Positions 27,556-39,540 of a DNA stretch of 64,000 nt are shown here, piece by piece (position 1 is the stretch's first letter; each line of letters begins with the position of its first letter). The stretch covers positions 434,001 to 498,000 of the forward strand of contig CAMRHE010000331.1 in NCBI GenBank assembly GCA_947044405.1, written 5' to 3'. The notes under the pieces are model-generated. The model was given only the letters and a program-made list of their open reading frames with translations. It did not search any database and was not told the DNA's origin. The translations under genes were made by a program, and so were the position numbers. The DNA is from Leptodactylus fallax. Taxonomy: Eukaryota > Chordata > Amphibia > Anura > Leptodactylidae.

Positions 27556-27667
27556 ATCCTGATCCAGACACATGATGTCAGCAGAGATCTGATCATATGA
27601 CTCATTGACTCCTCCCACACGTGACATCATCACAGGTCCTGTAACCACGGCTGCAGTACAGGAGGAG
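27556..27667 (+). promoter_or_regulatory. Probable promoter and noncoding exon 1 of zinc-finger gene D
   Basis: TCATATGACTCATTGACTCC (27593), CACACGTGACATCATCACAG (27616), GTCCTGTAACCACGGCTGCA, then donor GGAGGAG|GTAGGT at 27667/27668. Nearly identical to the segment before gene E. The 27900-28080 block (CAGCTCGCCCAGGATCAGAT onwards) is also shared with E; D has an extra insert of about 190 bp between the two blocks. Confidence 0.55.
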
Positions 27668-28429
27668 GTAGGTGTGTGCGGTCACCACAATGTCTCTTAC
27701 CCTCAGATTTATGTTAGATCGCTCTATTGTTCAGGGGACCTGAAAGACGGAGACCCTGTCCTCTTACAGAGCAGAAATTTGTGGACCTTATAGACTATAA
27801 TGGGGTCTGCTGGGTTTCTTCCTTGCAGGACTTTTCTCTTTGCCGATTTTCGGCAGAATCTGCGGCGGAGTCTCCTATAGAGATGTGAATCCAGCCATAT
27901 ACAGCTCGCCCAGGATCAGATGAATGCAGCAGTAAGAACCTTTATTGTTAATGGCGGCGTGCTTATACAAGAGATGTGTCCGCTCATTGTTCCGCCATTA
28001 CTAATAAAGGTGATTTCAGCTGCGCTCATATGGAAACTGGTTTCGAAGGTAGAGTGACCGCAACATGTAAAGTCGTATAAGACGTATAGTCACTGCGGCC
28101 TTACAATGGAGGGATTTGAGTAAGATGTCTTGTGCATCCACTAAGTGGGGGGAAGTGTTAGCTAACTGGTTTGGCAGGCTCCGTCCACCGGCCCGTCACA
28201 GGTAACACACCCGGTGCTTTGGCATTTTTGGGTGCACCATGGTCCAAGTAGAGGCCTACTCTTCCTCCCCAGACATGATGCCACTGCCATTAGGGGGAGT
28301 GTCATGGGAGCTGAAGTGCCCCTAGTAACCTGGGAGAGCTTGAAGCGGCTCTTATGATTGGACAGGGGAAGAAATAGAGATGGCCAGGAAAAACACCCGG
28401 AGGACGTAGAGAAAAACTTTTTCATATTT

Positions 28430-30029
28430 AGTCATATGAAAAAGTTTGGGCACCCCTATTAATCTTAATCATTTTTAGTTCTAAATATTTGGGTGTTTGC
28501 AACAGCCATTTCAATTTGATATATCTAATAACTGATGGACACAGTAATATTTCAGGATTGAAATGAGGTTTATTGTACTAACAGAAAATGTGCAATATGC
28601 ATTAAACCAAAATTTGACCGGTGCAAAAGTATGGGCACCTCAACAGAAAAGTGACATTAATATTTAGTAGATCCTCCTTTTGCAGAAATAACAGCCTCTA
28701 GTCGCTTCCTGTAGCTTTTAATCAGTTCCTGGATCCTGGATGAAGGTATTTTTGACCATTCCTCTTTACAAAACAATTCCAGTTCAGTTAAGTTTGATGG
28801 TCGCCGAGCATGGACAGCCAGCTTCAAATTATCCCACAGATGTTCAATGATATTCAGGTCTGGGGACTGGGATGGCCATTCCAGAACATTGTAATTGTTC
28901 CTCTGCATGAATGCCTGAGTAGATTTGGATCATTGTCTTGCTGAAATATCCATCCCTGGCGTAACTTCAAATTCTTCACTGATTCTTGTACATTATTCTC
29001 AAGAATCTGCTGATACTGAGTTGAATCCATGCGACCCTCAACTTTAACAAGATTCCCGGTGTCGGCATTGGCCACACAGCCCCAAAGCATGATGGAACCC
29101 CCACCAAATTTTACAGTGGGTAGCAAGTGTTTTTCTTGGAATGCTGTGTTTATTGGACGCCATGCATAACGCCTTTTTGTATGACCAAACAACTCAATCT
29201 TTGTTTCATCAGTCCACAGGACCTTCTTCCAAAATGAAGCGACTCTGTTTGTGGCGTGCTTTCAGAAACGGCTTCTTTCGCATCACTCTCCCATACAGCT
29301 TCTCCTTGTGCAAAGTGTGCTGTATTGTTGACCGATGCACAGTGACACCATCTGCAGCAAGATGATGCTGCAGCTCTTTGGAGGTGGTCTGTGGATTATC
29401 CTTGACTGTTCTCACCATTCTTCTTCTCTGCCTTTCTGATATTTTTCTTGGCCTGCCACTTCTGGGCTTAACAAGAACTGTCCCTGTGGTCTTCCATTTC
29501 CTTACTATGTTCCTCACAGTGGAAACTGACAGGTTAAATCTCTGAGACAACTTTTTGTATCCTTCCCCTGAACAACTATGTTGAACAATCTTTGTTTTCA
29601 GATCATTTGAGAGTTGTTTTGAGGAGCCCATGATGCCACTCTTCAGAGGAGATTCAAATAGGAGAACAACTTGCAATTGGCCACCTTAAATACCTTTTCT
29701 CATGATTGGATACACCTGGCTATGAAGTTCAAAGCTCAGTGAGGTTACAAAACCAATTTTGTGCTTCAGTAAGTCAGTAAAAAGTAGTTAGGAGTATTCA
29801 AATCAATAAAATGATAAGGGTACCCAAATTTTTGCACCGGTCAAATTTTGGTTTAATGCATATTGCACATTTTCTCTTAGTACAATAAACCTCATTTCAA
29901 TCCTGAAATATTACTGTGTCCATCAGTTATTAGATATATCAAATTGAAATGGCTGTTGCAAACACCCAAATATTTAGAACTAAAAATGATTAAAATTAAT
30001 AGGGGTGCCCAAACTTTTTCATATGACTG
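28430..30029 (-). mobile_element. Tc1/mariner transposon 1, 1.6 kb, inactive
   Basis: Terminal inverted repeats of about 200 bp start near AGTCATATGAAAAAGTTTGG and end CCAAACTTTTTCATATGACTG. A TA follows at 30030-30031; the left TA has changed. It carries a broken transposase on the - strand and lies in intron 1 of gene D. Confidence 0.92.
28657..29631 (-). pseudogene. Tc1 transposase 1 (frameshifted)
   Basis: Starts MGSSKQLSNDLKTKIVQHSC, with a paired-type helix-turn-helix (SQRFNLSVSTVRNIVRKWK) and GRPRK box, then the DDE catalytic domain: WTDETKIELFGH around the first Asp, FGGGSIMLWGC, QQDNDPN and WPSQSPDLNIIEHLWD. At least two frameshifts (near 29210 and 28900) separate these blocks, so no active enzyme is made. 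Cut-and-paste transposase at TA targets by family. Confidence 0.9.
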
Positions 30030-30031
30030 TA

Positions 30032-30597
30032 CATGTATGGAGCTGGGTATGGCGTCTTTTCATGCAGCACATGATGTTGTTTTTATTGACACCATTTGGA
30101 GGATGGTTTGATCACTTTGATCACTTTTTTGATCACACTGTTTTTTAGGAGGAGTGTTGAAAAAAATTACAATTGGCTTTTACACTTTTTAAAACTTTTT
30201 TTTTCTTTTTCTTTTTTTTTTTACGTTTATGTTCAGACCCCCCCTAAGGAACCTTAAATCCTAGGAGTTTTGATCGCTCATACAATACACTGCAATACTA
30301 ATGTATTGCAGTGTATAGTAAATTTCATTCACTTCTATTATACACTGCCTATGGCCAAAGAACTATGGTAATGACAAGCCCCGGAGCCTTCAATAAGCTT
30401 CCAGCTGTCTTCTGATTACATTCCGGAGGGCAACAATTGGTAAAAGATGGCAGCACCTATGGAACCTGCGCTTTAGATGCCTCAGTTGCATTTAACCACA
30501 GCATCTAAAGTGTTAACAGCCAGCATCCGCCATGTATGGAAAGAGCTCAGCTCCTGAACCCTCTCCATACATCCCCATGCGACCAATGATGCACATG
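30032..30597. other. Repeat-derived spacer between the two Tc1 elements
   Basis: Starts with part of the common frog repeat (GGAGCTGGGTATGGCGTC, TTTGATCACTTTTTTGATCA) and continues without a gene or recognisable ends up to the TA of the next Tc1. Confidence 0.45.
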
Positions 30598-30599
30598 TA

Positions 30600-32200
30600 C
30601 AGTGGGGAATAAAGTATTTAGTCAGCCACCAATTGTGCAAGTTCTCCTACTTAAAAAGATGAGGCCGGCCTGTAATTGTCATCATAGGTAGACCTCAAGT
30701 ATGAGAGACAAAATGAGAAAACAAATCCAGAAAATCACATTGTCTGATTTTTAAAGAATTTATTTGCAAATTATGGTGGAAAATAAGTATTTGGTCAATA
30801 ACAAAAGTTCATCTCAATACTTTGTTCTATATCCTTTGTTGGCAATGACAGAGGTCAAACGTTTTCTGTAAGTCTTCACAAGGTTGGCACACACTGTTGC
30901 TGGTATGTTGGCCCATTCCTCCATGCAGATCTCCGCTAGAGCAGGAATGTTTTGGGGCTGTCGCTGGACAACACGGACTTTCAACTCCCTCCAAAGGTTT
31001 TCTATGGGGTTGAGATCTGGAGACTGCCTAGGCCACTCCAGGAACTTGAAATGCTTCTTACGAAGCCGCTCCTTCGTTGTCCTGGCGGTGTGCTTGGGAT
31101 CATTGTCATGCTGAAAGACCCAGCCACGTTTCATCTTCAATGCCCTTGCTGATGGAAGGAGGTTTGCACTCAAAATCTCACCATACATGGCCCCATTCAT
31201 TCTTTCATGTACACGGATCAGTCGTCCTGGACCCTTTGCAGAGAAACAGCCCCAAAGCATGATGTTGCCCCCCCCCATGCTTCACAGTAGGTATGGTGTT
31301 CTTTGGATGCATCTCATCATTCACTCTCCTCCAAACACGGCGAGTTGTGTTTCTACCAAACAGTTCTACTTTGGTTTCATCTGACCATATGACATTCTCC
31401 CAATACTCTTCTGGAACATCCAAATGCTCTCTAGCAAACTTCAGACGGGCCCGGATATGTACTGGCTTAAGCAGGGGGACACGTCTGGCACTGCAGGATC
31501 TGAGTCCCTGGCGGCGTAGTGTGTTACTGACGGTAGCCTTTGTTACGTTAGTCCCAGCTTTCTGCAGGTCAGTCACTAGGTCCCCCCATGTGGTTCTGGG
31601 ATTTTTGCTCACCGTTCTTGTGACCATTTTGACCCCACAGGGTGAGATCTTGCGTGGAGCCCCTGATGGAGGGAGATTATCAGTGGTCTTGTATGTCTTC
31701 CATTTTCTAATTATTGCTCCCACAGTTGATTTCTTCACACCAAGCTGCTTGCCTATTGCAGATTCAGTCTTCCCAGCCTGGTGCAGGTCTACCATTTTGT
31801 TTCTGTTCCTTCCACAGCTCTTTGGTCTTCACCATAGTGGAGTTTGGAGTGTGACTGTTTGAGGTTGTGGACAGGTGTCTTTTATACTGATAACAATGTC
31901 AAACAGGAGCCATTACTACAGGTAATGAGTGGAGGACAGAAAAGCCTCTTAAAGAAGAAATTACAGGTCTGTGAGAGACAGAAATCTTGCTTGTTTGTAG
32001 GTAACCAAATACTTATTTTCCACCATAATTTGCAAATAAATTCTTAAAAAATCAGACAATGTGATTTTCTGGATTTGTTTTCTCATTTTGTCTCTCATAG
32101 TTGAGGTCTACCTATGATGACAATTACAGGCCGGCCTCATCTTTTTAAGTGGGAGAACTTGCACAATTGGTGGCTGACTAAATACTTTTTTTCTCCACTG
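30600..32200 (-). mobile_element. Tc1/mariner transposon 2, 1.6 kb, inactive
   Basis: Ends CAGTGGGGAATAAAGTATTT and AAATACTTTTTTTCTCCACTG, with about 205-bp inverted repeats and TA at 30598-30599 and 32201-32202. The two arms are still very similar, so it is fairly young. Carries a near-intact transposase gene with two frameshifts. Confidence 0.95.
30814..31835 (-). pseudogene. Tc1 transposase 2 (two frameshifts)
   Basis: Start MVKTKELWKEQ at 31835. After a frame change near 31810 it continues MVDLHQAGKTESAIGKQLGV, then the second helix-turn-helix, VIWSDETKVELFGRNTTRRV with the first catalytic Asp, [16 protein letters not shown] with the second Asp, and [19 protein letters not shown] with the catalytic Glu/Asp region, ending TKY. 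The frame changes again within the C-run at about 31270-31277, a typical slippage site. Otherwise full length, about 340 codons. Confidence 0.92.
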
Positions 32201-32202
32201 TA

Positions 32203-32632
32203 CACCATGTAACATGTAACACATTAGATGTTACCGTGACCAGTAGATAGTGGAGATAGTAGTAGTAGTATCTTCCTTCTCCAATCTAGACATAGCCTGA
32301 TTATAGGAAACCTGTGTGCCACATGCGATGCCGAGGAAGCCATGTCAGAGGGTGAACTCTCCACACAACCTGTCCTACTAGTATAGTGGCTTGTTTTAAA
32401 CATCTTACCAAGTCCTATAAAGAACATCTAAGATAGTGGTGGGAAGTGAAGACTTTAGAGGCCTACATGAAGCATAAAGCTGTACTCCGGGGCCTCAGGA
32501 CCACACAAGCACCGGCACACAGAAATCATTCCACAGAATTAGCCCAAAAGTGGGAGCAGAAACTTATAGAGTCCTCCCTCCGGCTTTTCAACATCTTATG
32601 AAAAATCTTCTCTTCAGGATAGTCGCTGGTCC
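32203..32632. other. Intron 1 of gene D, no gene seen
   Basis: Short stretch with GTAGTAGTAG microsatellite-like sequence (32257) and no recognised elements. It ends at the TTAA of the next MITE. Confidence 0.4.
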
Positions 32633-32636
32633 TTAA

Positions 32637-32913
32637 AGAGGACTTTTCATGTCTTCATGTACATGCAGTATTATATACCGCTAGAAAGCCGACAGTGCGC
32701 TGAACTCAGCGCACTGTCGGCTTTCCCGTTATGTGCCCTGGGGCTGGAGATTTCGGTGCCGTTAGTTTCGGCACCAATCTCTGCCCACTGTCAGAAGGGC
32801 ATTCCTGACAGTCTAGTTGAGCTGTGAGCACTGACAGTACAGAGCTATGGACGAGTACAGTCACGGAGGGTGTTCCTCACAGCCCATGTGCATGCGGACA
32901 TGAAAGGTCCTCT
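32637..32913. mobile_element. TTAA-flanked MITE with a perfect 20-bp-arm hairpin
   Basis: Ends AGAGGACTTTTCATGTC and GACATGAAAGGTCCTCT between TTAA at 32633-32636 and 32914-32917. Inside, 32684-32703 and 32706-32725 are perfect complements with a 2-bp loop (GAAAGCCGACAGTGCGCTGA and its reverse complement). T2/Kolobok-like by its TTAA target. No coding sequence. Confidence 0.85.
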
Positions 32914-33167
32914 TTAAAGAAGCAACAGAAAATTCACATCTCATCCAGACTGTGATAGAAAAGAGATCAATCTCCAACAAACAGTAGAAAATAGACAGAG
33001 TGTAACTAGATGTACTAGAGGTAGAGGAGCATCTGCATAAAAGATATGCACAGAACTATACTTGGGATATTGTATGGTTTATACATGGACTCATCTTTAC
33101 TTTCAGGTTCCTACAATATAGGATTAGTCTTCAATATAAGAGAATTTTCCTGACTGACTCATCAAGG

Positions 33168-35283
33168 ATGGAAAGAGACAGGAACAAGATGGCGGAAAGT
33201 CTATTAAATCTCACCCTAGAGATCATCTACCAGCTTACTGGAGAGGTGAGAGATTCTGATGATGTCACATTACATCATTCTTATCTATAGTAATAACAGA
33301 TGATATGACCGGAGAGGTGATGGACTCTGGACATGTATGTAGTGATATTTATTAATGTGTCTCCCCATAACCAGGATTACACAGTAGTGAAGAAGACCTC
33401 TAGTGGGCGCTGTCAGGCTCCTGTGTATGAAGGATATGGAGGAACCCTGAACCCAATCCCGGGGCCTCCACCTCTCCCCCTGATACAGGAGAAGATCAAT
33501 GGACAGAACATCCTAGAACTCACCAACAAGATGCTGGAGCTGCTGACTGGAGAGGTGACACTGCTGGGAATGCTGGGACATTATACAGTAACTGGAGGGG
33601 TCTGGGTGATGACTGTATCATTGTGTTGTCAGGTTCCTATAAGGTGTCAGGATGTCGCTGTCTATTTCTCCATGGAGGAGTGGGAGTATTTAGAAGGACA
33701 CAAGGATCTGTACAAGGAGGTGATGATGGAGGACCACCAGCCCCTCACATCACCAGGTAATCGGCCATTTTTGGTTCACCAGAATCAGAAATCCAAGTTA
33801 ATTATTTTTTTTTTCCTTTGACATTGTTATGTGAGTCTTTGTTTTCACGAGACTTGTTATATTTTTTAATGGAACCATATTGGGGGTTTATATCACTTAC
33901 TGAATAATTTTTATGAACCTTATTGAGGGAATTGAAAAAAAAGGCAATGTTTTTTGCTTGAAGTTTTGCCTTGTAAATTTTTGCTTTACTCAAATTATTA
34001 ACTTTATTCTATTTGTCAGTACAATTAATAAATGTGTAATTTTCTTATTTGGGTCACTGACGTTGCAGTTACAGCAATTTTTTATAAATACCCATATGAG
34101 GGCTTGTTTTTTGTAGGACAAGTTCTATGTTTTGAATGGGCCATTATAATGTATTGTTTAAAAAGAAATAGAAAAGAAAAGCACTAAAAAATATACTATA
34201 GATTTTTTTTTTTTTATGTTGTTCACAGCGCACTGTAAATAATGTGGAATTTTATTATATGGGCTGTTAGAAAAGTTATTTTTATGCTGTTCTTCTTGTA
34301 GGGTTGAACATGCTATCACATTTATCAAATTCTCAAATGTCTTGTAGTTTGTATGGACATTTTTGTATAGAAATGTTATAAAATATTAATATGATTTTTT
34401 TTTTACAGATTATAAAGCAGAGGATCATGGTATCAAACAAGATCCATATGAAGAACATGTCATTACCCCAGATATACCCTCAGCCCTTCACAGGAAAGAT
34501 CTATCATCTGATCCTATTATACACGTCCAATCTTCTGATTCATCACAGACTGTTAGACACGATAAAAGTCAAAGAAGAGGCGTTATAAATCTGAGAATTC
34601 GCACAGGAGAGAAGCCATTTTCATGCTCATATTGTGGCAAATGTTTTATCGAGAAATCAGAACGTAATAGACATCAGAAAAGTCACACAGGGGAGAAACC
34701 ATTTTCATGCCCAGAATGTGGGAAATGTTTTATCCAGAAATCAGATCTTGCTAGACATCAGAGATCTCACACGGGGGAGCAGCCATTTTCATGTTTGGAA
34801 TGTGGGAAACGTTTTAGAGTTCAATATAATCTTGTTGCACATCTGAGAATTCACACGGGGGAGAAGCCGTTTGTCTGTTTAGAATGTGGGAAAAGATTTA
34901 CTCAAAAACCATCTCTTGTTGTACATCAGAGAACTCACACAGGAGAGAAGCCATTTTTATGTACAGAATGTGGGAAATATTTTACTCAGAAATCAAGTCT
35001 TTATGTGCATAAGAGAGCTCACGCAGCAGCAAAGCTAATTTCACAATCAGAAAGTGTGAATTCTGATCTTGTTAAACATCAAAAATTTCGCACTGGGAAG
35101 AAAGAGTTTTCATGCCCAGAATGTGGGAAATGTTTCTCTCGAAGATCAAATCTTCTTGGACATCAAAGAACTCACACAGGAGAGAAGCCATATTCATGTT
35201 CTGATTGTGGCAAATGTTTTACTCTGAAATCAACTTTATTAAAACATGGGAGAATTCACACAGGAGAGAAGCAATATTCTTGA
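33168..35283 (+). CDS. C2H2 zinc-finger gene D with FAX/KRAB-like N-terminus (4 coding exons)
   Basis: Coding exons are 33168-33245 ([15 protein letters not shown]), 33375-33554, 33633-33756 (KRAB A-box-like) and 34409-35283 (fingers). Together they give 418 codons in frame. The acceptor TTTCAG|GTTCCTACAATA at 33106/33107 precedes the ATG. The finger exon begins later than in its paralogues: a deletion of about 80 bp relative to gene C removed the usual acceptor and the first 42 exon bases. The internal TTTTTTTTTTACAG|ATTATAAAGC now serves, with phase unchanged. Intron 2 is stop-free and 78 bp. Gene C is the closest relative, and the last introns are homologous (TCGGCCATTTTTGGTTCACC). If the new acceptor is not used, this copy would be broken. 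Confidence 0.82.
33780..34390. repeat. Frog interspersed repeat in the last intron of gene D
   Basis: CCCATATGAGGGCTTGTTTTTTG (34090) and GGACAAGTTCTATGTTTTGA match the intron of gene C at 23082. The similarity extends across most of the intron, so it was duplicated together with the gene rather than inserted twice. Confidence 0.6.
34409..35283 (+). CDS. Zinc-finger exon of gene D: 7 intact fingers plus 1 degenerate
   Basis: Begins [18 protein letters not shown] directly after the new acceptor, without the [14 protein letters not shown] leader. Fingers have helices [36 protein letters not shown] and [10 protein letters not shown] dead finger ([13 protein letters not shown], no Cys) and then SRRSNLLGH and TLKSTLLKH follow. 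Linkers are TGEKP-like, one changed to TGEQP. Compared with gene C, one finger of the middle block is missing. The frame ends TGA 35281-35283. Confidence 0.92.
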
Positions 35284-35590
35284 ACTTATTGACAAATAGA
35301 AGCAGTAATAGTAGAACATATGGAAAAACTTCCTGTAGTTGTACTTGAAAGAGCGCTGTGACACTACTGAAGCACGGATGCTGAAATTTTTTTTTCTATT
35401 CTGTAATTTTACCACTTTTAGATATATGGACTGATATTTTTATTAAAATTGTAAATGTTTGATACAGGAACTTATATATTATCTAATATATATATATATA
35501 TAGCTATATATATATATATCTATATATATAGATATATATATATCTGTGTGTGTGTCCATTTTAGTCTGACAAAGGGACCTTTATCATCCG
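35284..35590. other. 3' flank of gene D with AT microsatellites
   Basis: Shared GAAAGAGCGCTGTGACACTA block, then (TA)n/(TATC) tracts at 35485-35545. Likely 3' UTR followed by the tail of a LINE inserted on the opposite strand. Confidence 0.5.
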
Positions 35591-35591
35591 C

Positions 35592-38500
35592 AACTTTTTT
35601 TTTTCAATTGAAAGTTTATTGATTTCCAACAAAAAAAACCAAAACTTTGTACAACAGAATTGTAGAGAAGTCATACCGAGTATAACATTGTACAAGGGTA
35701 AACAATAGGATCAAGAACCTCGATCAGGTGCATCAGGGAAGAGCGAGAAGAAAGGAAAAGGGGGAAGAGGGACAGAGAAGAGCAAGGGAAGGAAAGGGGG
35801 AGAAGTTGAGAGAGGAGGGAAGTAGAATATTTTAGTAAGAAGATGTTAACTAAACTGAAGAAGAAAGGAGAAAAAAAGTGGAGAAATTTGTTTATGTAAA
35901 AGGGGGGGGGGGGTTTCCTAAATTTTAAGAATGAAGTCCAAGCAGGGGCCCAGAAGTCTGTACTGTCCAAGCCTCCAAACAATAGAAACAGTGCACCTCT
36001 GTGTACCTCAAAGCATAGGCACACGAGAGGGAAATAGGTGGGAGATCTATAGCTCTAGGAATCATTGTGCTACGGACTAGTCCCACAGGGTTGCCAAAGA
36101 CCCAAGAAGCGTCTGGTACTCTCCAGGGCGTTGGAATTCCAACCAATAGTACCAGGTTTTATTGAAGACTTTGACAGTGTTGTGCAGGAAAGAGGTGAGG
36201 TTCTCCATGAGCATAAACTCATTGACCTTCAAAATCCAGAGGGAGAGAGGAGGAGTCTCCACTCGCTTCCAGAATAGCGGAATGCAGGCCCTAGCCCCGA
36301 GGACCAAGAATCGAAGTAGGAAGTAGCAATTTTGAAGGGACACGATACCACTGGGATAGGATCTTGAAGCTGGCTTCCTGGTATCAGGGCTAATGGAGGA
36401 TTTGTGGGTGAGACAGTATATATGTTCCCTCTGCACCCGTGTGAGAGATAAGTTGAGGTCTGTCTCCCATTTCAGCATGAATGAAGGGTCAGCCTCATCC
36501 GCAGGATCAATCAGGAGTTTGTAAATGGCAGCGAGTGAATGGGCATTTGTCCAAACACAATCGTTTCAGGAGGATGTAGTTGCTTCTGAAATCCGTAGGG
36601 GAGGGGGGGAGAATGATTGTACGAAATAACAGAGAGGGGGGGGGGCGAGATCCAGACTCACCCGCCAACCAGAATCACCCCAGAGTTGTCCAACATGATA
36701 TATCCCGTGATGGTGCCAATTCCAAAAGACCCTGTCAGAGACCTCCAGAGGGGAATTTCGGGTTCCCCAGGACTCGATAGCATAAAGAGTCAAGCAGAAG
36801 AAAATGAGCACATACAAGGTGCTTGGAACAAATACGAAGTGTGGGGCCTTTTGTCGGATGGGATCAGAGAGAAGACACTAGTGAGGATTCAAGCCAAGGA
36901 ACTGTCTGCAATGGCAATGGAGAGAACGTCTTTTCAATGTAAACCCAAGGTTTTAAAGAGCCATGTCTGTACCAGTCAACTATTTGACTCAAATAGGCAT
37001 CAAAATAGTACAATTTTAGATCAGGGAGGGATAGTCCACTGCTAAGTTTTGGGTCGGGAGAGAAGGGCTCTGCTGACTCTCACCGATTTACCCGACCAGA
37101 TAAAAGTTAGTTGGATGGAAGAAAGGACCCCAAAGAAAGAGGATGGGATGTGAATGGACAGGGTCTGTATAAGGTAGAGGAGATGAGGCAGGATATTTAT
37201 TTTGAAGAGTACATCTACCAAACAATGTGAACGTGCCACTAGTCCAATTGGTGCAGTCTGCACGGATAGATGCAAGTATGGTCGGGAAGTTGGTTTGGAA
37301 AAGTTCTTTTGGGTCAGGAAGGAGGTAGACTCCCAAATACTTCAAGGCACGATCTGCCCATCAGAAGGCGAAAGATTGTCTCAAAGAGGAAACCTGTGGG
37401 GAGAGGGGTTCACATTGAGAACCTCTGATTTCAAAAAATTTATTTTAAAGTTGGAGAGTTTCAAATACTCATGGACATTAGGCATGGTAGAGAGACTTTC
37501 AGGCAGGAGAGAAAAAACAATAAGTCTTCGGCATATGCCGCCACCTTATAAAGGCGAGAAGCATGGGGTACACCTGAGATGTTGGTGTGAGCCTGAACAT
37601 GATGGAGGAAGGGTTCTAGTGTCAAAATGAAAATGAGCGGGAAAAGCGGGCAGCCCTGCCTGGTGCTGTTGGCTATGGAGAAAGGGTGGGAGAGTAGACC
37701 GTTAACCCTGACCTGAGCTGAAGGGTGAGAATAGAGAATCCTGCTCATCATATTCACGTGGAGTCTTACATGTAACAGAGTTTCCTCCATAAACTGCCAG
37801 TTAACCCTGTCAAAGGCCTTCTCAGTGTCTGTAGAGAGGAGCATGAGAGGCCTGTCGAGTACCCTAATACAATAGAGGAGATTGATAGCTTTAGTGGTAT
37901 TGTCCCAATCTTCATGCTGGGCATAAAGCCCACCTGATCACCTAACTAGGAAGTTAGCCGGGAGGAAATTATTTTGGCTAGGATTTAAGATCATCATTCA
38001 GATGCGATAGCGGACAGTAGCTCGGACAAAGGAGGGGATCTTTACCCGGTTTAGGGAGCACGATAATATGAGCACAGAGGGAGTCACGACATAGAGACGG
38101 GCTCAACGTCAGGGAGTTAAACACCTTTAGGAGGTTAGATCAAAGGTCTGGGCCAAGTTTCTTGTAATAGGCGAGAGGCAAGCCATCCGGACCCATGCCT
38201 GTAGTCATGTGTTTAATCGCCATGGAGAGTTCCTCATCCATTATAGGAGTCTCCAGAACCTCTAAGTCCTCATTAGACAATTTAGGAAGTCCCGAAGAGG
38301 ATAGATATTCCTGAATGCAGTTGCGGAAGAGTGCACTAGTCATTTCTGGGTTAGAAGTGTCGACTGAGTATAGTGTGGCGTAATATTCCCTTAACACCGC
38401 TGCGATCTTGGAAAGAAGGTGTACTCTCATGTGATGAGTAGTTTGGATTAAGTGGAGGCCTTTTGCGCACGAAGGGCTCTCTCCAACGATCTACTTAATT

Positions 38501-39540
38501 TATTGCCGAACTCATAGAAGTGCCTCTGACATTTAGCTAAGGTCCCCTTAGCTCTGTCCAGCAATTGCATCCAGCAATTGTTCGCAAACGTGTACAAGCT
38601 GGTCATAGGTGTCAGCACCTACCCGACATTTATGAAGTAATTCCATCTAGGGTATCTGTTGGAGGACTCTATATGCGTCTAGCGCTCCTTTTACAAACAA
38701 GAGCCATGGATTAGACATTTATGGGCCTCCCAGATTACAAGATGATCAAGCCCCCAGTCTCCGCTCTAGCAATATATTCAGTTAGATGGGTTTTAATGTC
38801 AGCAAGAACAGTCGCATCCTCCAAGAGGGAGGTGTTGAGTTTCCATTGATGTTGAAATGGAATCAGGGATATCATAGACAGTGTCAATGTAACTACTACG
38901 TGATCTGAGAATGTGATATTGTCTTTCGCTGCCAATACTAAAGAGTGAAGGTATTGGTGTTGGACAAAGAGAGAGTCAATACGGGAGTAACGATTAACCA
39001 GAGAATAGTACGAAGTATTTGCAATCCGCTGGGTGCAGGAGCCACCAAGAGTCGATGAGCTGGTGAGAATGAAGATCCCTCTTAACCCCTCGGAGAACCG
39101 CATGGGAGTGACAAGAAGTGCCGGATGACGTATTATGAGTGGGATCTAACACCATATTTTGATCGCCCCCAACTACCACAAAATCGTGATGCAACTCTAA
39201 ATAGGAGTCAAAAGTATAGCTCTGCGTGGTGTTGGGAAGGTAGAGGGAGACAAATGTATACATCTAAGACTTAAGACGTGCGAGTCTCCAAATGCTCAGT
39301 TCAGAGATCGAGAGATCAATATACTGGTCCCTCTCAATTTTAGGGTCAGGTGTAGGGCTATAGTAAGCATGAGGGAACCAGGAGTTGGAGACTTTAAATG
39401 GTTTATGAGAGCAAAAATGAGTTTCCTGCAGAAACACGACATGTAGTTGCTTACCTTTATGTAAGTTGAAGAGAATAGAGCGATTATCAGGACTGCGTGG
39501 CCCTCATGTCGAGAGTTCTCACCACGAGAGTAGTCTGCAA
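35592..39540 (-). mobile_element. Tx1-type L1 LINE, decayed
   Basis: Lies on the - strand with its oligo(A) tail at the left (T-run at 35596) after AATAAACTTTCAATTGAAA. It contains an APE-type endonuclease, a reverse transcriptase and a C-terminal segment in the expected order, all with multiple stops and frameshifts. ORF1 is not recognised; the 5' end fades near 39540. It sits between genes D and E in the opposite orientation to the genes. Confidence 0.85.
36077..39520 (-). pseudogene. L1/Tx1 ORF2 (endonuclease plus reverse transcriptase), degraded
   Basis: From the N-terminus: HVVFLQETHF (about 39430) and VVVGGDQNMVLDP (about 39170) of the APE endonuclease; PIMDEELSMAIKHM and GPDGLPLAYYK (38150-38260); DTEKAFDRVNWQFMEETL and TRQGCPL (37650-37830) of the reverse transcriptase; then AYAEDLLFF where the catalytic AYADD box has its first Asp changed to Glu (about 37525). 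KYLGVYLLPDPKEL (37340) and further C-terminal blocks follow to about 36080. Many frame changes, so inactive. Confidence 0.87.
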
